Of a DNA stretch of 64,000 nucleotides, positions 21,875 to 34,842 are shown piece by piece (the first letter of the stretch is position 1; every line of letters starts with the position of its first letter). This DNA is from Hippopus hippopus (Eukaryota > Mollusca > Bivalvia > Cardiida > Cardiidae). A model generated the notes under the pieces. The model ran no database searches. It was not told where the DNA came from and saw nothing but the letters and a program-made list of their open reading frames with translations. The translations under genes and the position numbers were made by a program. The stretch covers positions 58,123,063 to 58,187,062 of the forward strand of contig OX328097.1 of NCBI GenBank assembly GCA_946811185.2. The letters are read 5' to 3'.

Positions 21875-24461
21875 GAGACTTGCTGGTCCTTGGGAAGTGA
21901 ACCTTGGTAAATGAAGTAGTGCTTTGGGTCCACATCCTGCAAACGTTAGAAAGTTGGATAAAACATGTATTCAGAGAATGATGAGGAACTAGATCTCTTG
22001 TTGCCAAAAGACTTTGCAAGTGTTGGGTAGATAATCATGGAAAAGCTTTGGCTGTGTGGTGAATTTCAACTTGACTAAGGTAACTGATCCAAAACTACCC
22101 CAGCCCGACCCTCAATATTATCAACAGTCTTGTCTTTGAAAGGAAGGGAGAAATGAAGATTGGATAATTTGTTGTTATGGAATGGGTATGTTTTAAGAGT
22201 TTATTCGAAATATTGATATCTCTCTTTGTGTTGCTTAGAAAGGTTTTAAGATCAATAAACTCTTGTACGGAAACTTAATTAAAGATGTAGTAATTGGTGT
22301 GAACACATGAAATTTAATTACATCGTATGTAGTTGTTTGTCGAGTGTAAATGATATTTACCTTGACTGCATGTAGTTTTTTGTAGAGAAGGGGAGCATAA
22401 GGAAAGGATGGGAGGGGGTGTATTTTTGCGTCTTATTTTGCAGACTTAAAATTGACGGAGACAAGACCTAACAATGGTTGAGTAAGAATTTGAAGCCTTT
22501 GAATTGAGGGTTTACAAAGATGGATGCACTATGGAATATTGATTGGAATAAAAGATGCGTGTTTAGGGAATTGAGAGATAAAAATTTCAGATGAAGCGCT
22601 GGAGGATGTAGAGGTTTAGTTTGCGCATTTTAAGATTTGAATGAACGTTAATTTTCAGAATTTATCATCATGGCTAGAGGTCTAGATACGTTGTGATCCT
22701 GGAATTCTATGAACATTATTTCTTTACTGTGGCCTGTGTTGTGTCTCCAAGACAATTTTGAGGAGTATCAACAGCATAGGCTTTAGTAAAGTAATGATAG
22801 AATAGTATTTATTCTTGTTGTAAACCTCAAAAGACAGCTCGTATCTGGTACCTTGTCACAGCAATTCTTCAATCAGTGTTGAAATGCTTTTATTGTTTAA
22901 ATGTTTGTATAGCCGAAGAAGGTATGTTTAAATAGATTGATAAATCTGGATAGGTGGTCATGTTTCCTGAAAGACAATATCTTTTACTTCTCTTTTGACA
23001 AAATCTCAATATTATTCACTTCTCCTTTGACAATAAAGGCTGCTAATATGCATATTGACATTGTTAAGAATTACTGTTTAGGATGAGACCTTTGTAAGAA
23101 TTACTGTTTAGAATGAGACCTGTGTAGATTGTTTGCAAAATGACATGCTTTTTTGCTAGCTGCCTCTATCCTGTTCAGTATCCTGGAGATCCAAGTAAAT
23201 CATAAGGAATTAGATCTAGGCGTCGATCTTGCACAACTAATCCAACACAGATACTTGAGTAATGGAGAGAAATGTTTATCAAAATATCAAAACACAATGA
23301 AAGTCATGTAAAGATCTCAAAAAGCCTCTTCCGAGTAACAAAGGAGGGAAAACAGGTTGCATTTCCGAGGAAAACTCTCTTCGCAGCACCTTTGTGGGTA
23401 AACCTAAATTTTACCGGTTTTTGATACACTTGTATCATTTCGCAGCACATTCAACATCTTGTAGAAGAAAAGCTTAACAATTTGAGAAGATAGTTACTAA
23501 CAAATTTACTATAGGTTTTCTTGGTTCTCTGTATTAAAAAAATGTAGAAGGAAATATAAAGTTTGTGAGTTTTAATGTCTTAAAAATTTTTTTGTCCAAG
23601 TTAAAATGATTAAAAGTCAGCAAAATAAATATTGTAATGAAATCATTTCAGGAGAAAAGTTCAGGTAAAAATTAATGATATATGAATAAGTTAGAAGGAT
23701 CTGTTAGGTAATTCATCTTTAACCAGTTAATTCACTATAATAACACGCCAGTTAAACATAGAAACAGTTAGGATGAAAAGTATGCACATGCCTCTACTTT
23801 TATATTAGTGTTTCTGATGTTGCGTGAACGTGATCGTCTGAGGGCAGAGCTATACCATGAACAAAGATTATTGGGAATTACCGTTACTTTTGGAAAGAGA
23901 AAGAAATGGTTTGCGGGCATGAAGGAGGCTTGTCCTTGCAATCAGACACCTTTATCACAAAGAAATGGGAAAGTAAGGGAAATAGGTGGAAACCTCAAAT
24001 TAATGCTAGAAAACCAGACAGTTCAGAAGAAATGTTGATGTAAAAGTATAAAGAAGTGAAATGGCAGTGGTGATGCTGGCAAGTTGGCAGTGCTCGGCTT
24101 ATGTGGTAACCAACAGTTTTCTTAAGTTGTTGTTTTGAACTCCTAAGTTAAGTGGATGTTTAATGTTTAAAGTGATAAAATGCTTTACAAGAAATTGTAG
24201 GTTAAAACATATCCACAAAGACCTTGGTTTTAGCTTCAATTCTTATTTCTTACTACGTTGTTTGCAGAGATACCAGTTTCTGTTTGAGGTGCAATGATGA
24301 TAATGTCTTGTTTGAGTATTTGGGATGGGGTGGGTAAGATTTTTTAAATCCAGTTTACCTTTCAGATAGATCAAAAGAAAGCACAACAAAGTATGAAATA
24401 GTTTTTGTCAACTTCACAGTATAATTTAGAAGGTTCATAGTGAGGCGCATATGTAATTGTT
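21875..24461 (+). repeat. Macrosatellite unit U6 (subtype B, 8 bp deletion)
   Basis: 2587 bp. It lacks TATTTACC, so the block reads GATATTTACCTTGACTGC at about 22350. The 76-codon frame is at 23808-24038 with Leu63. Confidence 0.95.
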
Positions 24462-27056
24462 GAGACTTGCTGGTCCTTGGGAAGTGAACCTTGGTAAATG
24501 AAGTAGTGCTTTGGGTCCACATCCTGCAAACGTTAGAAAGTTGGATAAAACATGTATTCAGAGAATGATGAGGAACTAGATTTCTTGTTGCCAAAAGACT
24601 TTGCAAGTGTTGGGTAGATAATCATGGAAAAGCTTTGGCTGTGTGGTGAATTTCAACTTGACTAAGGTAACTGATCCAAAACTACCCCAGCCCGACCCTC
24701 AATATTATCAACAGTCTTGTCTTTGAAAGGAAGGGAGAAATGAAGATTGGATAATTTGTTGTCATGGAATGGGTATGTTTTAAGAGTTTATTCGAAATAT
24801 TGATATCTCTTTTTGTGTTGCTTAGAAAGGTTTTAAGATCAATAAACTCTTGTAAGGAAACTTAATTAAAGATGTAGTAATTGGTGTGAACACATGAAAT
24901 TTAATTACATCGTATGTAGTTGTCTGTCGAGTGTAAATGATATTTACCTATTTACCTTGACTGCATGTAGTTTTTTGTAGAGAAGGGGAGCATAAGGAAA
25001 GGATGGGAGGGGGTGTATTTTTGCGTCTTATTTTGCAGACTTAAAATTGACGGAGACAAGACTTAACAATGGTTGAGTAAGAATTTGAAGCCTTTGAATT
25101 GAGGGTTTACAAAGATGGATGCACTATGGAATATTGATTGGAATAAAAGATGCGTGTTTAGGGAATTGAGAGATAAAAATTTCAGATGAAGCGCTGGAGG
25201 ATGTAGAGGTTTAGTTTGCGCATTTTAAGATTTGAATGAACGTTAATTTTCAGAATTTATCATCATGGCTAGAGGTCTAGATACGTTGTGATCCTGGAAT
25301 TCTATGAACATTATTTCTTTACTGTGGCCTGTGTTGTGTCTCCAAGACAATTATGAGGAGTATCAACAGCATAGGCTTTAGTAAAGTAATGATAGAATAG
25401 TATTTATTCTTGTTGTAAACCTCAAAAGACAGCTCGTATCTGGTACCTTGTCACAGCAATTCTTCAATCAGTGTTGAAATGCTTTTATTGTTTAAATGTT
25501 TGTATAGCCGAAGGAGGTATGTTTAAATAGATTGATAAATCTGGATAGGTGGTCATGTTTCCTGAAAGACAATATCTTTTACTTCTCTTTTGACAAAATC
25601 TCAATATTATTCACTTCTCCTTTGACAATAAAGGCTGCTAATATGCATATTGACATTGTTAAGAATTACTGTTTAGGATGAGACCTTTGTAAGAATTACT
25701 GTTTAGAATGGGACCTGTGTAGATTGTTTGCAAAATGACATGCTTTTTTGCTAGCTGCCTCTATCCTGTTCAGTATCCTGGAGATCCAAGTAAATCATAA
25801 GGAATTAGATCTAGGCGTCGATCTTGCACAACTAATCCAACACAGATACTTGAGTAATGGAGAGAAATGTTTATCAAAATATCAAAACACAATGAAAGTC
25901 ATGTAAAGATCTCAAAAAGCCTCTTCCGAGTAACAAAGGAGGGAAAACAGGTTGCATTTCCGAGGAAAACTCTCTTCGCAGCACCTTTGTGGGTAAACCT
26001 AAATTTTACCGGTTTTTGATACACTTGTATCATTTTGCAGCACATTCAACATCTTGTAGAAGAAAAGCTTAACAATTTGAGAAGATAGTTACTAACAAAT
26101 TTACTATAGGTTTTCTTGGTTCTCTGTATTAAAAAAATGTAGAAGGAAATATAAAGTTTGTGAGTTTTAATGTCTTAAAAATTTTTTTGTCCAAGTTAAA
26201 ATGATTAAAAGTCAGCAAAATAAATATTGTAATGAAATCATTTCAGGAGAAAAGTTCAGGTAAAAATTAATGATATATGAATAAGTTAGAAGGATCTGTT
26301 AGGTAATTCATCTTTAACCAGTTAATTCACTATAATAACACGCCAGTTAAACATAGAAACAGTTAGGATGAAAAGTATGCACATGCCTCTACTTTTATAT
26401 TAGTGTTTCTGATGTTGCGTGAACGTGATCGTCTGAGGGCAGAGCTATACCATGAACAAAGATTATTGGGAATTACCGTTACTTTTGGAAAGAGAAAGAA
26501 ATGGTTTGCGGGCATGAAGGAGGCTTGTCCTTGCAATCAGACACCTTTATCACAAAGAAATGGGAAAGTAAGGGAAATAGGTGGAAACATCAAATTAATG
26601 CTAGAAAACCAGACAGTTCAGAAGAAATGTTGATGTAAAAGTATAAAGAAGTGAAATGGCAGTGGTGATGCTGGCAAGTTGGCAGTGCTCGGCTTATGTG
26701 GTAACCAACAGTTTTCTTAAGTTGTTGTTTTGAACTCCTAAGTTAAGTGGATGTTTAATGTTTAAAGTGATAAAATGCTTTACAAGAAATTGTAGGTTAA
26801 AACATATCCACAAAGACCTTGGTTTTAGCTTCAATTCTTATTTCTTACTACGTTGTTTGCAGAGATACCAGTTTCTGTTTGAGGTGCAATGATGATAATG
26901 TCTTGTTTGAGTATTTGGGATGGGGTGGGTAAGATTTTTTAAATCCAGTTTACCTTTCAGATAGATCAAAAGAAAGCACAACAAAGTATGAAATAGTTTT
27001 TGTCAACTTCACAGTATAATTTAGAAGGTTTATAGTGAGGCGCATATGTAATTGTT
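24462..27056 (+). repeat. Macrosatellite unit U7 (subtype B)
   Basis: 2595 bp. It shares ACAATTATGAGG and CGAAGGAGG with U4. The 76-codon frame is at 26403-26633 with Ile63. Confidence 0.95.
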
Positions 27057-29652
27057 GAGACTTGCTGGTCCTTGGGAAGTGAACCTTGGTAAATGAAGTA
27101 GTGCTTTGGGTCCACATCCTGCAAACGTTAGAAAGTTGGATAAAACATGTATTCAGAGAATGATGAGGAACTAGATCTCTTGTTGCCAAAAGACTTTGCA
27201 AGTGTTGGGTAGATAATCATGGAAAAGCTTTGGCTGTGTGGTGAATTTCAACTTGACTAAGGTAACTGATCCAAAACTACCCCAGCCCGACCCTCAATAT
27301 TATCAACAGTCTTGTCTTTGAAAGGAAGGGAGAAATGAAGATTGGATAATTTGTTGTTATGGAATGGGTATGTTTTAAGAGTTTATTCGAAATATTGATA
27401 TCTCTCTTTGTGTTGCTTAGAAAGGTTTTAAGATCAATAAACTCTTGTACGGAAACTTAATTAAAGATGTAGTAATTGGTGTGAACACGTGAAATTTAAT
27501 TACATCGTATGTAGTTGTTTGTTGAGTGTAAATGATATTTACCTATTTACCTTGACTGCATGTAGTTTTTTGTAGAGAAGGGGAGCATAAGGAAAGGATG
27601 GGAGGGGGTGTATTTTTGCGTCTTATTTTGCAGACTTAAAATTGACGGAGACAAGACTTAACAATGGTTGAGTAAGAATTTGAAGCCTTTGAATTGGGGG
27701 TTTTACAAAGACGGATGCACTATGGAATATTGATTGGAATAAAAGATGCATGTTTAGGAAATTGAGAGATAAAAATTTCAGATGAAGCGCTGGAGGATGT
27801 AGAGGTTTAGTTTGCGCATTTTAAGATTTGAATGAACGTTAATTTTCAGAATTTATCATCATGGCTAGAGGTCTAGATACGTTGTGATCCTGGAATTCTA
27901 TGAACATTATTTCTTTACTGTGGCCTGTGTTGTGTCTCCAAGACAATTTTGAGGAGTATCAACAGCATAGGCTTTAGTAAAGTAATGATAGAATAGTATT
28001 TATTCTTGTTGTAAACCTCAAAAGACTGCTCGTATCTGGTACCTTGTCACAGCAATTCTTCAATCAGTGTTGAAATGCTTTTATTGTTTAAATGTTTGTA
28101 TAGCCGAAGAAGGTATGTTTAAATAGATTGATAAATCTGGATAGGTGGTCATGTTTCCTGAAAGACAATATCTTTTACTTCTCTTTTGACAAAATCTCAA
28201 TATTATTCACTTCTCCTTTGACAATAAAGGCTGCTAATATGCATATTGACATTGTTAAGAATTACTGTTTAGGATGAGACCTTTGTAAGAATTACTGTTT
28301 AGAATGAGACCTGTGTAGATTGTTTGCAAAATGACATGCTTTTTTGCTAGCTGCCTCTATCCTGTTCAGTATCCTGGAGATCCAAGTAAATCATAAGGAA
28401 TTAGATCTAGGCGTCGATCTTGCACAACTAATCCAACACAGATACTTGAGTAATGGAGAGAAATGTTTATCAAAATATCAAAACACAATGAAAGTCATGT
28501 AAAGATCTCAAAAAGCCTCTTCCGAGTAACAAAGGAGGGAAAACAGGTTGCATTTCCGAGGAAAACTCTCTTCACAGCACCTTTGTGGGTAAACCTAAAT
28601 TTTACCGGTTTTTGATACACTTGTATCATTTCGCAGCACATTCAACATCTTGTAGAAGAAAAGCTTAACAATTTGAGAAGATAGTTACTAACAAATTTAC
28701 TATAGGTTTTCTTGGTTCTCTGTATTAAAAAAATGTAGAAGGAAATATAAAGTTTGTGAGTTTTAATGTCTTAAAAATTTTTTTGTCCAAGTTAAAATGA
28801 TTAAAAGTCAGCAAAATAAATATTGTAATGAAATCATTTCAGGAGAAAAGTTCAGGTAAAAATTAATGATATATGAATAAGTTAGAAGGATCTGTTAGGT
28901 AATTCATCTTTAACCAGTTAATTCACTATAATAACACGCCAGTTAAACATAGAAACAGTTAGGATGAAAAGTATGCACATGCCTCTACTTTTATATTAGT
29001 GTTTCTGATGTTGCGTGAACGTGATCGTCTGAGGGCAGAGCTATACCATGAACAAAGATTATTGGGAATTACCGTTACTTTTGGAAAGAGAAAGAAATGG
29101 TTTGCGGGCATGAAGGAGGCTTGTCCTTGCAATCAGACACCTTTATCACAAAGAAATGGGAAAGTAAGGGAAATAGGTGGAAACCTCAAATTAATGCTAG
29201 AAAACCAGACAGTTCAGAAGAAATGTTGATGTAAAAGTATAAAGAAGTGAAATGGCAGTGGTGATGCTGGCAAGTTGGCAGTGCTCGGCTTATGTGGTAA
29301 CCAACAGTTTTCTTAAGTTGTTGTTTTGAACTCCTAAGTTAAGTGGATGTTTAATGTTTAAAGTGATAAAATGCTTTACAAGAAATTGTAGGTTAAAACA
29401 TATCCACAAAGACCTTGGTTTTAGCTTCAATTCTTATTTCTTACTACGTTGTTTGCAGAGATACCAGTTTCTGTTTGAGGTGCAATGATGATTATGTCTT
29501 ATTTGAGTATTTGGGATGGGGTGGGTAAGATTTTTTAAATCCAGTTTACCTTTCAGATAGATCAAAAGAAAGCACAACAAAGTATGAAATAGTTTTTGTC
29601 AACTTCACAGTATAATTTAGAAGGTTTATAGTGAGGCGCATATGTAATTGTT
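27057..29652 (+). repeat. Macrosatellite unit U8 (subtype B)
   Basis: 2596 bp, with a private GAATTGGGGGTTTTAC change and one extra base near 27697. The 76-codon frame is at 28999-29229 with Leu63. It ends with the GATGATTATG variant shared with U9 and U10. Confidence 0.95.
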
Positions 29653-32247
29653 GAGACTTGCTGGTCCTTGGGAAGTGAACCTTGGTAAATGAAGTAGTGC
29701 TTTGGGTCCACATCCTGCAAACGTTAGAAAGTTGGATAAAACATGTATTCAGAGAATGATGAGGAACTAGATTTCTTGTTGCCAAAAGACTTTGCAAGTG
29801 TTGGGTAGATAATCATGGAAAAGCTTTGGCTGTGTGGTGAATTTCAACTTGACTAAGGTAACTGATCCAAAACTACCCCAGCCCGACCCTCAATATTATC
29901 AACAGTCTTTTCTTTGAAAGGAAGGGAGAAATGAAGATTGGATAATTTGTTGTTATGGAATGGGTATGTTTTAAGAGTTTATTCGAAATATTGATATCTC
30001 TTTTTGTGTTGCTTAGAAAGGTTTTAAGATCAATAAACTCTTGTAAGGAAACTTAATTAAAGATGTAGTACTTGGTGTGAACACATGAAATTTAATTACA
30101 TCGTATGTAGTTGTTTGTTGAGTGTAAATGATATTTACCTATTTACCTTGACTGCATGTAGTTTTTTGTAGAGAAGGGGAGCATAAGGAAAGGATGGGAG
30201 GGGGTGTATTTTTGCGTCTTATTTTGCAGACTTAAAATTGACGGAGACAAGACCTAACAATGGTTGAGTAAGAATTTGAAGCCTTTGAATTGAGGGTTTA
30301 CAAAGATGGATGCACTATGGAATATTGATTGGAATAAAAGATGCGTGTTTAGGGAATTGAGAGATAAAAATTTCAGATGAAGCGCTGGAGGATGTAGAGG
30401 TTTAGTTTGCGCATTTTAAGATTTGAATGAACGTTAATTTTCAGAATTTATCATCATGGCTAGAGGTCTAGATACGTTGTGATCCTGGAATTCTATGAAC
30501 ATTATTTCTTTACTGTGGCCTGTGTTGTGTCTCCAAGACAATTTTGAGGAGTATCAACAGCATAGGCTTTAGTAAAGTAATGATAGAATAGTATTTATTC
30601 TTGTTGTAAACCTCAAAAGACAGCTCGTATCTGGTACCTTGTCACAGCAATTCTTCAATCAGTGTTGAAATGCTTTTATTGTTTAAATGTTTGTATAGCC
30701 GAAGAAGGTATGTTTAAATAGATTGATAAATCTGGATAGGTGGTCATGTTTCCTGAAAGACAATATCTTTTACTTCTCTTTTGACAAAATCTCAATATTA
30801 TTCACTTCTCCTTTGACAATAAAGGCTGCTAATATGCATATTGACATTGTTAAGAATTACTGTTTAGGATGAGACCTTTGTAAGAATTACTGTTTAGAAT
30901 GAGACCTGTGTAGATTGTTTGCAAAATGACATGCTTTTTTGCTAGCTGCCTCTATCCTGTTCAGTATCCTGGAGATCCAAGTAAATCATAAGGAATTAGA
31001 TCTAGGCGTCGATCTTGCACAACTAATCCAACACAGATACTTGAGTAATGGAGAGAAATGTTTATCAAAATATCAAAACACAATGAAAGTCATGTAAAGA
31101 TCTCAAAAAGCCTCTTCCGAGTAACAAAGGAGGGAAAACAGGTTGCATTTCCGAGGAAAACTCTCTTCACAGCACCTTTGTGGGTAAACCTAAATTTTAC
31201 CGGTTTTTGATACACTTGTATCATTTCGCAGCACATTCAACATCTTGTAGAAGAAAAGCTTAACAATTTGAGAAGATAGTTACTAACAAATTTACTATAG
31301 GTTTTCTTGGTTCTCTGTATTAAAAAAATGTAGAAGGAAATATAAAGTTTGTGAGTTTTAATGTCTTAAAAATTTTTTTGTCCAAGTTAAAATGATTAAA
31401 AGTCAGCAAAATAAATATTGTAATGAAATCATTTCAGGAGAAAAGTTCAGGTAAAAATTAATGATATATGAATAAGTTAGAAGGATCTGTTAGGTAATTC
31501 ATCTTTAACCAGTTAATTCACTATAATAACACGCCAGTTAAACATAGAAACAGTTAGGATGAAAAGTATGCACATGCCTCTACTTTTATATTAGTGTTTC
31601 TGATGTTGCGTGAACGTGATCGTCTGAGGGCAGAGCTATACCATGAACAAAGATTATTGGGAATTACCGTTACTTTTGGAAAGAGAAAGAAATGGTTTGC
31701 GGGCATGAAGGAGGCTTGTCCTTGCAATCAGACACCTTTATCACAAAGAAATGGGAAAGTAAGGGAAATAGGTGGAAACCTCAAATTAATGCTAGAAAAC
31801 CAGACAGTTCAGAAGAAATGTTGATGTAAAAGTATAAAGAAGTGAAATGGCAGTGGTGATGCTGGCAAGTTGGCAGTGCTCGGCTTATGTGGTAACCAAC
31901 AGTTTTCTTAAGTTGTTGTTTTGAACTCCTAAGTTAAGTGGATGTTTAATGTTTAAAGTGATAAAATGCTTTACAAGAAATTGTAGGTTAAAACATATCC
32001 ACAAAGACCTTGGTTTTAGCTTCAATTCTTATTTCTTACTACGTTGTTTGCAGAGATACCAGTTTCTGTTTGAGGTGCAATGATGATTATGTCTTATTTG
32101 AGTATTTGGGATGGGGTGGGTAAGATTTTTTAAATCCAGTTTACCTTTCAGATAGATCAAAAGAAAGCACAACAAAGTATGAAATAGTTTTTGTCAACTT
32201 CACAGTATAATTTAGAAGGTTTATAGTGAGGCGCATATGTAATTGTT
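29653..32247 (+). repeat. Macrosatellite unit U9 (subtype B)
   Basis: 2595 bp. It opens with the variant CAACAGTCTTTTCTTTG, shared with U10 and U16. The 76-codon frame is at 31594-31824 with Leu63. It is nearly identical to U10, which points to recent local duplication. Confidence 0.95.
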
Positions 32248-34842
32248 GAGACTTGCTGGTCCTTGGGAAGTGAACCTTGGTAAATGAAGTAGTGCTTTGG
32301 GTCCACATCCTGCAAACGTTAGAAAGTTGGATAAAACATGTATTCAGAGAATGATGAGGAACTAGATTTCTTGTTGCCAAAAGACTTTGCAAGTGTTGGG
32401 TAGATAATCATGGAAAAGCTTTGGCTGTGTGGTGAATTTCAACTTGACTAAGGTAACTGATCCAAAACTACCCCAGCCCGACCCTCAATATTATCAACAG
32501 TCTTTTCTTTGAAAGGAAGGGAGAAATGAAGATTGGATAATTTGTTGTTATGGAATGGGTATGTTTTAAGAGTTTATTCGAAATATTGATATCTCTTTTT
32601 GTGTTGCTTAGAAAGGTTTTAAGATCAATAAACTCTTGTAAGGAAACTTAATTAAAGATGTAGTACTTGGTGTGAACACATGAAATTTAATTACATCGTA
32701 TGTAGTTGTTTGTTGAGTGTAAATGATATTTACCTATTTACCTTGACTGCATGTAGTTTTTTGTAGAGAAGGGGAGCATAAGGAAAGGATGGGAGGGGGT
32801 GTATTTTTGCGTCTTATTTTGCAGACTTAAAATTGACGGAGACAAGACCTAACAATGGTTGAGTAAGAATTTGAAGCCTTTGAATTGAGGGTTTACAAAG
32901 ATGGATGCACTATGGAATATTGATTGGAATAAAAGATGCGTGTTTAGGGAATTGAGAGATAAAAATTTCAGATGAAGCGCTGGAGGATGTAGAGGTTTAG
33001 TTTGCGCATTTTAAGATTTGAATGAACGTTAATTTTCAGAATTTATCATCATGGCTAGAGGTCTAGATACGTTGTGATCCTGGAATTCTATGAACATTAT
33101 TTCTTTACTGTGGCCTGTGTTGTGTCTCCAAGACAATTTTGAGGAGTATCAACAGCATAGGCTTTAGTAAAGTAATGATAGAATAGTATTTATTCTTGTT
33201 GTAAACCTCAAAAGACAGCTCGTATCTGGTACCTTGTCACAGCAATTCTTCAATCAGTGTTGAAATGCTTTTATTGTTTAAATGTTTGTATAGCCGAAGA
33301 AGGTATGTTTAAATAGATTGATAAATCTGGATAGGTGGTCATGTTTCCTGAAAGACAATATCTTTTACATCTCTTTTGACAAAATCTCAATATTATTCAC
33401 TTCTCCTTTGACAATAAAGGCTGCTAATATGCATATTGACATTGTTAAGAATTACTGTTTAGGATGAGACCTTTGTAAGAATTACTGTTTAGAATGAGAC
33501 CTGTGTAGATTGTTTGCAAAATGACATGCTTTTTTGCTAGCTGCCTCTATCCTGTTCAGTATCCTGGAGATCCAAGTAAATCATAAGGAATTAGATCTAG
33601 GCGTCGATCTTGCACAACTAATCCAACACAGATACTTGAGTAATGGAGAGAAATGTTTATCAAAATATCAAAACACAATGAAAGTCATGTAAAGATCTCA
33701 AAAAGCCTCTTCCGAGTAACAAAGGAGGGAAAACAGGTTGCATTTCCGAGGAAAACTCTCTTCACAGCACCTTTGTGGGTAAACCTAAATTTTACCGGTT
33801 TTTGATACACTTGTATCATTTCGCAGCACATTCAACATCTTGTAGAAGAAAAGCTTAACAATTTGAGAAGATAGTTACTAACAAATTTACTATAGGTTTT
33901 CTTGGTTCTCTGTATTAAAAAAATGTAGAAGGAAATATAAAGTTTGTGAGTTTTAATGTCTTAAAAATTTTTTTGTCCAAGTTAAAATGATTAAAAGTCA
34001 GCAAAATAAATATTGTAATGAAATCATTTCAGGAGAAAAGTTCAGGTAAAAATTAATGATATATGAATAAGTTAGAAGGATCTGTTAGGTAATTCATCTT
34101 TAACCAGTTAATTCACTATAATAACACGCCAGTTAAACATAGAAACAGTTAGGATGAAAAGTATGCACATGCCTCTACTTTTATATTAGTGTTTCTGATG
34201 TTGCGTGAACGTGATCGTCTGAGGGCAGAGCTATACCATGAACAAAGATTATTGGGAATTACCGTTACTTTTGGAAAGAGAAAGAAATGGTTTGCGGGCA
34301 TGAAGGAGGCTTGTCCTTGCAATCAGACACCTTTATCACAAAGAAATGGGAAAGTAAGGGAAATAGGTGGAAACCTCAAATTAATGCTAGAAAACCAGAC
34401 AGTTCAGAAGAAATGTTGATGTAAAAGTATAAAGAAGTGAAATGGCAGTGGTGATGCTGGCAAGTTGGCAGTGCTCGGCTTATGTGGTAACCAACAGTTT
34501 TCTTAAGTTGTTGTTTTGAACTCCTAAGTTAAGTGGATGTTTAATGTTTAAAGTGATAAAATGCTTTACAAGAAATTGTAGGTTAAAACATATCCACAAA
34601 GACCTTGGTTTTAGCTTCAATTCTTATTTCTTACTACGTTGTTTGCAGAGATACCAGTTTCTGTTTGAGGTGCAATGATGATTATGTCTTATTTGAGTAT
34701 TTGGGATGGGGTGGGTAAGATTTTTTAAATCCAGTTTACCTTTCAGATAGATCAAAAGAAAGCACAACAAAGTATGAAATAGTTTTTGTCAACTTCACAG
34801 TATAATTTAGAAGGTTTATAGTGAGGCGCATATGTAATTGTT
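32248..34842 (+). repeat. Macrosatellite unit U10 (subtype B)
   Basis: 2595 bp. It shares CAACAGTCTTTTCTTTG with U9. A private TTTTACATCTC change lies near 33365. The 76-codon frame is at 34189-34419 with Leu63. Confidence 0.95.
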